From contig NZ_RFFG01000008.1 of assembly GCF_003696215.1 (NCBI RefSeq), forward strand, positions 86,892-150,891: a DNA stretch of 64,000 nucleotides, written 5' to 3'. The position numbers and the translations under genes are program-made. This DNA comes from Actinomadura harenae (lineage in GTDB: Bacteria > Actinomycetota > Actinomycetes > Streptosporangiales > Streptosporangiaceae). Below are positions 59,706 to 64,000 of this stretch, one piece after another. Numbering within the stretch: the stretch's first letter is position 1; the number at the start of each line of letters is the position of its first letter. Under the pieces are notes generated by a model. That model searched no databases and was not told the origin of the DNA. It saw nothing but the letters and a program-made list of their open reading frames with translations.

Positions 59706-61172
59706 TCAGCGGCTGAGGATGTACTCGTCCTCCTTGGCCTTCCGGGACGACGCCCAGAACTCGAAGGTGAACCCGGGCCACAGCGTCCGGTTCACGCCGT
59801 GCTCGTCCAGGTACCAGGACTGGCAGCCGCCCTCGTTCCACACGGCGCGGCGCAGCCTGCGGTGCATCCGGTCGTTGAACGTGCGGACGGCGCCCGGCCG
59901 CGGCTCGATGGCGTCCATCCCGCGCTCCTGGAGCAGGCGCAGGCAGCTCAGCACGTGCTCGATCTGCACCTCGATCATGAACACGACCGAGTTGTGGCCG
60001 AGGCCGGTGTTCGGGCCGAGCAGCATGAAGAAGTTCGGCATCCGCTCGACCGTCGTGCCGTGGTGCGCCTCGATGCCGTCGGCCCAGACCTCCTGGATCT
60101 TCACGCCGCCGCGTCCGGTCACGCGCATCTCGGCGAGCGCGTCGGTCACCTTGAAGCCGGTGCCGTAGATGATGACGTCGACCTCGTGCTCCACGCCGTC
60201 CTCGGTGACGATCGAGTGCTCGCGCACCTCGGCCACGCCGGACGTGTCGAGCTCGACGTTGTCGCGGGTCAGCGCCGGGTAGTAGTCGTTCGACAGCAGG
60301 ACGCGCTTGCAGCCGATCGTGTAGTCCGGCGTCACCTTCGCGCGCAGCTCCGGGTCGGCGATCTGCTTGTTCAGATGGCTCAGCGCGAGCTTCTTCATCG
60401 GCCCGGACAGGCTCGGGCTCACCGCGAAGCTGACCGCGCGGGCCTCCAGCGCCCAGTAGATCCCGGCGCGGAACGCGCGCGCCGCGCCCGGGACCTTCTC
60501 GAACAGCGTCCGGACGGGCGCGGGGATCGCGCGGTCGGGCTTCGGCTGGATCCACGGCGCCGTCCGCTGGAACAGGACGAGCTTGGCCGCCTTCTTCGCC
60601 ACCTGCGGGACGAACTGGATCGCGGACGCGCCCGTCCCGATGACCGCGACGCGCTTGCCGGTGAGGTCGGTGCCGTGGTCCCACTCGGCGGAGTGGAAGG
60701 CCGCCCCCTGGAACCGCTCGATGCCGGGCAGGTCCGGGAAGGACGGGATGTGCAGCGCGCCGATGCCCGTCACGACCGCCTTGGGACGCAGGACCTCGCC
60801 GCCGGCGAGCGTCACGTTCCAGCGTCCGGTGGCGTCGTCCCACTCCATCGAGTCGACGGACGCGCCGAACCGGATGTGGTCGCGCACGCGGTGCTTGTCG
60901 GCCGTCGCCTCCATGTACGCGCGGATCTCGGGCTGCGGCGCGAACATCCGCGACCAGCCCGGGTTCAGCTCGAACGAGTAGGAGTACATGTGGGACGGCA
61001 CGTCGCACGCGCAGCCCGGGTAGGTGTTGTCGTGCCAGGTCCCGCCGAGGGCCTCGCTCTTCTCGAGCACGACGAAGTCGTGGAAGCCCTGCTGCCTGAG
61101 CCGGATCGCCATGCCCAGCCCGGCGAAGCCCGAGCCGATGATGACGATCGCCGGGGGGGTGCGCTCGTTCAT
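59706..61172 (-). CDS. Flavin-containing monooxygenase, Baeyer-Villiger type
   Basis: The 488-aa protein has two nucleotide-binding motifs, IIGSGFAGLGMAIRL near residue 10 (FAD) and VAVIGTGASAIQFV near 173 (NADPH). Between them is the Baeyer-Villiger fingerprint FQGAAFHSAEWD, which fits FxGxxxHxxxW. The dinucleotide site is followed by IIYGTGFKVTD. It should insert oxygen into a ketone or aldehyde substrate using NADPH. It is divergent from a TetR gene with palindromes between them, an arrangement typical of induced catabolic monooxygenases. Confidence 0.9.
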   Translation of the reverse strand: MNERTPPAIVIIGSGFAGLGMAIRLRQQGFHDFVVLEKSEALGGTWHDNTYPGCACDVPSHMYSYSFELNPGWSRMFAPQPEIRAYMEATADKHRVRDHIRFGASVDSMEWDDATGRWNVTLAGGEVLRPKAVVTGIGALHIPSFPDLPGIERFQGAAFHSAEWDHGTDLTGKRVAVIGTGASAIQFVPQVAKKAAKLVLFQRTAPWIQPKPDRAIPAPVRTLFEKVPGAARAFRAGIYWALEARAVSFAVSPSLSGPMKKLALSHLNKQIADPELRAKVTPDYTIGCKRVLLSNDYYPALTRDNVELDTSGVAEVREHSIVTEDGVEHEVDVIIYGTGFKVTDALAEMRVTGRGGVKIQEVWADGIEAHHGTTVERMPNFFMLLGPNTGLGHNSVVFMIEVQIEHVLSCLRLLQERGMDAIEPRPGAVRTFNDRMHRRLRRAVWNEGGCQSWYLDEHGVNRTLWPGFTFEFWASSRKAKEDEYILSR

Positions 61173-61197
61173 TCGTCCATCCCATCGCGCGGAGACC

Positions 61198-61222
61198 TAC
61201 CATGGGTAAGTTACCGCCGGTA
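61198..61222. promoter_or_regulatory. Two adjacent palindromes, probable TetR operator
   Basis: TACCATGGGTA (61198-61208) and TACCGCCGGTA (61212-61222) are perfect dyads sharing TACC/GGTA half-sites. A further CGGTAGG half-site pair (61219-61225 and 61232-61238) follows. They fill the 74-bp gap between the monooxygenase and TetR starts. Confidence 0.6.
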
Positions 61223-61246
61223 GGTTACTGACGGTAGGTCCAATAG

Positions 61247-61870
61247 ATGGGATTTCCTGTGAGCAGTGCCACAGCGCGCCCGCGCCGCCGCATGTCCCGT
61301 CCCGAACGGGAGCGGCAGATGCTCGACGTGGCCGAGGAGGTCTTCGGCGAACGCGGCTTCCGCGCCGCGTCCATGGAGGAGATCGCCGAGCGCTGCGGCG
61401 TCTCCAAGCCGATGCTCTACGAGTACTTCGGCTCCAAGGACGGCCTCCTGCAGGCCTGCATGGCCCGCAGCAAGGCGGAACTGTTCGAGGCCACCCAGCG
61501 GGCCATGGCGGACGGCGCGGACGCCGAGGACGTCCTGTGGCGCGGCATGGTCGCCTACTTCGAGTTCATCGACGGGCACGCGCCCACGTTCGCGCTCCTC
61601 ATGCGCCAGCCCGTCGACACCCCGCCCGCCGCCGCCGAGGCCGTCGAGGACACCCGCCGCCAGCAGAGCGCCCTCATCGCGGGCGGCATCCGAATCTTCG
61701 CGCCGGAGGCGCCCGAGGCGACCGTCCTCGCCTACACCGAGATCATCATCGGCGGCTGCGAGCGGCTCGCGCTCTGGCGCACCGGCCGCCCCGAGGTCAC
61801 CGCGCAGGACGCCGCCCGGCACATGACCGACTTCTGCCGCCAGGGCCTCGCCCCCTACATGCCGCGCTGA
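61247..61870 (+). CDS. TetR-family regulator
   Basis: The 207-aa protein starts at ATG 61247; GTG 61259 is also possible. The helix-turn-helix is at about 20-66 (RQMLDVAEEVFGERGF, then MEEIAERCGVSKPMLYEYFGSKDGLL). The C-terminal ligand domain is typical. It most probably represses the divergent Baeyer-Villiger monooxygenase. Its 3' end overlaps the convergent second TetR gene by 16 bp. Confidence 0.88.
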   Translation: MGFPVSSATARPRRRMSRPERERQMLDVAEEVFGERGFRAASMEEIAERCGVSKPMLYEYFGSKDGLLQACMARSKAELFEATQRAMADGADAEDVLWRGMVAYFEFIDGHAPTFALLMRQPVDTPPAAAEAVEDTRRQQSALIAGGIRIFAPEAPEATVLAYTEIIIGGCERLALWRTGRPEVTAQDAARHMTDFCRQGLAPYMPR

Positions 61871-62595
61871 GCCCCGCCCCCGGGGCCTGCGGCCGCGCGG
61901 AGCTCCAGGGCGGTGATGAGCAGGTCGAGGCCGAACTCGAAGTCGGCCTCGGGGTCGTTCTCGCCCATCTCCGGCGCCAGCGCGATGACGTGCGGGAACT
62001 CGTCCGGGTCGAGCTTGGCGAACGAGTCGGACGCCGGCGTCCCGAGGTGCGCGATCGTCTCGACGGCGCGCACCTCGCGCATCTGCGTCCCGACCGCGTA
62101 GGCGAGCAGCGCCCGCATCGCGCGGACCGACGTCGGGCCGTCGAACCCGGCCGCCGCCGCGACGGCCAGCGCCCGCTCGGCGGGCCGCAGCCCGACCGGG
62201 GTGTCGACCTTGTGCGTGAGCACGACCGTAAGGCTGCGCGGGAAGTCGTGCGCCATCTTCCGGTGGGCGCGCACGAGCGCGCGGGCCCGCTCCGGCCACG
62301 GCGCGGACGGGTCGTCGGCGAGGTCGATCCGGTTCGCGACGTGCTCGGCGATGCCCTCCAGCAGCGCCCTCTTGTTCGGGACGTGGTTGTAGAGCGACAT
62401 CACCGCGACGTCCAGCGCGGACGCGACGCGGCGCATGGACAGGGCGTCCGGGCCGTCCGCCTCGATGAGCCCGATCGCGGCCCGGACGATCCGGTCCCTG
62501 GTCAGCGCCGGGCGAGCGGGCGGCTCCGGCACCTCCGCGTCAGGGACCGCGGGGACGGCCGCTTCGGGGGTGGCGGGGGTCGGCGCATCGCTCAT
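61855..62595 (-). CDS. TetR-family regulator (TetR_C_1-like)
   Basis: The 246-aa protein has a Pro/Ala-rich N-terminal extension (1-30), then a helix-turn-helix (IVRAAIGLIEADGPDALSMR, RVASALDVAVMSLYNHVPNK) and a long C-terminal ligand domain like that of tetracycline-repressor-type proteins. It is divergent from the ferritin-like diiron gene across a region with a repeated operator-like motif, so it probably represses that gene. Confidence 0.88.
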   Translation of the reverse strand: MSDAPTPATPEAAVPAVPDAEVPEPPARPALTRDRIVRAAIGLIEADGPDALSMRRVASALDVAVMSLYNHVPNKRALLEGIAEHVANRIDLADDPSAPWPERARALVRAHRKMAHDFPRSLTVVLTHKVDTPVGLRPAERALAVAAAAGFDGPTSVRAMRALLAYAVGTQMREVRAVETIAHLGTPASDSFAKLDPDEFPHVIALAPEMGENDPEADFEFGLDLLITALELRAAAGPGGGAQRGM

Positions 62596-62647
62596 CGTTC
62601 GTTCGCTTTCGTGGCCATTGACTCTGGTAAGTGAACCATGACACGGT

Positions 62648-62679
62648 ACGTACAACGTACGCCGGACGTACAACGTACG
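62648..62679. promoter_or_regulatory. Tandem ACGTACAACGTACG repeats, probable TetR operator
   Basis: The 14-base motif ACGTACAACGTACG occurs at 62648-62661 and again at 62666-62679, starting 18 bp apart. Each copy contains the inverted halves CGTAC/GTACG. They lie between the second TetR gene and the diiron gene. A reading frame starting at 62638 would translate these repeats, so the true start of the diiron gene is taken at 62716. Confidence 0.65.
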
Positions 62680-62715
62680 TACGTCGCGGCTCGCCCCCGT
62701 GCCGGGAGGTTCAGC

Positions 62716-63849
62716 ATGCCGACCAGCAAGTCGACCCATGACCTGTACACCACCCCCGTCGAGCCGTCCATCCGGACGGTGCCGATGAGCGGCGACACCC
62801 GCTTCACCTGGGAGTACGACGACGGACGGGACACACTGCTCGCCCTGTACCAGAAGGGCAAGGACCGCCAGTGGGACGCGGCCACCCGCATCGACTGGGA
62901 CCTCGAGGTCGACCCGCACAACGTCCTCGGCGTCCCCGACCAGTCCCTCGCGATCTACGGCACCCCTTACTGGGACCGGATGAGCGACACCGACCGCGCC
63001 GAACTACGGCGGCACGCGGCGTCCTGGCAGTTCTCCCAGTTCATGCACGGCGAGCAGGGCGCGATGCTCACCGCCGCGCGGATCGTCGAGGCCGTCCCCG
63101 ACCTGGACTCCAAGTTCTACTCGGCCACCCAGACCATGGACGAGGCCCGCCACGTCGAGATCTTCTCCCGGTTCCTGCACGAGAAGATCGGGCTCGTCTA
63201 CCCCATCAACACCAACCTCGAAGGGCTGCTGCACGAGACCCTCGGCGACTCCCGCTGGGACATGCCCTACCTCGGCATGCAGGTCCTCATCGAGGGCCTC
63301 GCGCTCGCCGCGTTCGGCGTCATGCGCGACGTGACCACCATGCCGCTCCCCAAGCAGATCCTCACCTACGTCATGCAGGACGAGGCCCGCCACGTCGCGT
63401 TCGGACGGCTCGCACTACGCGACTACTACAAGGAGCTGTCCGCGCCCGAGATGAAGGAGCGCGAGGAGTTCGTCATCCAGGGCTGCCACCTCATGCGCGA
63501 CCGCATCCGCAGCAAGGAGATCTGGACCAACTTCGGCATCCCCGCCGCCGAGGTCGAGGAGCTGGTGAACAACTCCCCCTACATGCGGATGTTCCAGGCG
63601 CTGCTGTTCAGCCGGATCGTCCCCTGCGTGAAGGACATCGGCCTGTGGAGCCCGCGCATCCGGGAGACGTTCGAGGAGATGGGCGTGCTCGACGCGTCCC
63701 GCGCCGACCTGGACGCCCTCATGCGCGGCGACGAGGAGCTCGCCGACCGGCTCGACGCGGAGCGGCTCGACGCGCAGCGGTTCGCCGCCGAGGAGGCCGC
63801 GCGCAAGGCCGAGGTGGACGCCGTCATCGAGGCGGAGGCCGCCCGCTGA
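62716..63849 (+). CDS. Ferritin-like diiron protein
   Basis: The 377-aa protein starts at ATG 62716 (MPTSKSTHDLYTTPVEPSIR), with GGGAGG six bases upstream. It has two metal-binding helix pairs: HGEQGAML with MDEARHVEIF, and IEGLALAAFG with MQDEARHVAFG. These are the Glu and ExxH ligands of a carboxylate-bridged diiron site. The family includes oxygenases acting on amines, aldehydes or lipids; the substrate cannot be told. The C-terminus (about 345-377) is a charged helix. A short tandem repeat at the stop (63826-63872) duplicates the last codons downstream. Confidence 0.85.
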   Translation: MPTSKSTHDLYTTPVEPSIRTVPMSGDTRFTWEYDDGRDTLLALYQKGKDRQWDAATRIDWDLEVDPHNVLGVPDQSLAIYGTPYWDRMSDTDRAELRRHAASWQFSQFMHGEQGAMLTAARIVEAVPDLDSKFYSATQTMDEARHVEIFSRFLHEKIGLVYPINTNLEGLLHETLGDSRWDMPYLGMQVLIEGLALAAFGVMRDVTTMPLPKQILTYVMQDEARHVAFGRLALRDYYKELSAPEMKEREEFVIQGCHLMRDRIRSKEIWTNFGIPAAEVEELVNNSPYMRMFQALLFSRIVPCVKDIGLWSPRIRETFEEMGVLDASRADLDALMRGDEELADRLDAERLDAQRFAAEEAARKAEVDAVIEAEAAR

Positions 63850-63880
63850 ACGAGGCCGAGGCCACCCGCTGAACGGGTCA

Positions 63881-63903
63881 GACATCCCTGGAGGTTGGAT
63901 GTC
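63881..63903. repeat. Inverted repeat at the end of the IS fragment
   Basis: GACATCC (63881-63887) and GGATGTC (63897-63903) form a 7-bp stem with a 9-nt loop. It spans the stop codon of the transposase fragment and the junction with the diiron gene flank. It may be a terminator or part of the element's end. Confidence 0.5.
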
Positions 63904-64000
63904 AAGCGGCGAGGTCGTGGTGGTGGTGTGACCAGGCGGTTGCCTGGTCGTAGGTGGTGTGGGTTTTGAGGCATCCGTGGAGGATGCCGACCAGGCGGTT
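63902..64000 (-). mobile_element. 3' end of an IS110-type transposase gene, cut by window edge
   Basis: On the minus strand the last 32 codons read NRLVGILHGCLKTHTTYDQA followed by TAWSHHHDLAA and a stop. NRLVGILHGCLKT..YDEATAW is the usual C-terminal signature of IS110-family transposases. The rest lies beyond the right edge, so intactness cannot be judged. The element sits within 60 bp of the diiron gene stop. Confidence 0.75.

Noticed and set aside
62638..62715. Extended N-terminus of the diiron protein
   Set aside because: These codons translate the operator repeats (RYVQRTPDVQRTYV) and the good ribosome site lies before ATG 62716.
1..64000. tRNA, rRNA, CRISPR array, prophage or riboswitch
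   Set aside because: I looked for cloverleaf arms, regular spaced repeats and phage structural genes and saw none; a dedicated scan could still find a small RNA.

Overview
The window is high-GC DNA with dense, often 4-bp-overlapping genes, many GTG starts and families typical of filamentous actinomycetes: DUF397/XRE-DUF5753 pairs, a Tat-like secreted protein, mce/yrbE loci, PucR-type regulators, an F420-type nitroreductase and an HATPase_c_2 protein. An Actinomadura/Streptosporangiales-type chromosome is the best guess, but this is inference. I saw no rRNA, tRNA, CRISPR array or prophage module.

Layout. 1-578 is the 5' part of a yrbE permease gene that runs off the left edge, the start of a second mce-type locus. 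0.8-9.9 kb holds regulators (MarR, two TetR, LysR) and their neighbours: a membrane-anchored lysozyme-like protein, a deazaflavin reductase coupled to a nitronate monooxygenase, an S1-domain protein, an MFS exporter and a secreted serine hydrolase. 10-15.1 kb is a NarL-type two-component system divergent from an ABC-2 exporter; one of its permeases carries a large lectin-like insertion. 15.2-23.9 kb is a patchwork of small or hypothetical genes, a truncated kinase remnant, a frameshifted Rpn-like nuclease gene with a duplicated 3' end, and a metallo-hydrolase divergent from a cupin regulator with two palindromic operators between them.

24-34 kb has two DUF397/XRE regulatory modules flanking an island. 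The island holds a small secreted protein and a four-gene coupled operon: a Tat-like protein, a trypsin-fold (Nal1-like) protease, a polyprenyl diphosphate synthase, and a geranylgeranyl-reductase-like flavoprotein fused to a polyprenyl-synthase-like domain that has lost its aspartate motifs. This is the strongest candidate for an undescribed system.

34.3-42.9 kb is an array of eight secreted proteins on the minus strand, directly downstream of a 13-gene coupled mce operon (55.1 to 42.9 kb: MlaF-like ATPase, two YrbE permeases, MceA-F, four Mce-associated proteins). Seven fall into two paralogous families (A, about 250 aa; B, about 210 aa). The eighth, 675 aa, looks like an N-terminal DUF6801-like domain joined to an A-like and a B-like domain. 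Fossil pieces of the last Mce-associated gene between the B genes suggest that the array grew by tandem duplication.

55.5-64 kb holds two PucR-type regulators divergent from the mce operon, a secreted Pro/Thr/Gly-rich protein with a membrane anchor, a Baeyer-Villiger-type monooxygenase divergent from its probable TetR repressor, a second TetR divergent from a ferritin-like diiron protein with a clear repeated operator, and the 3' end of an IS110-type transposase at the right edge.
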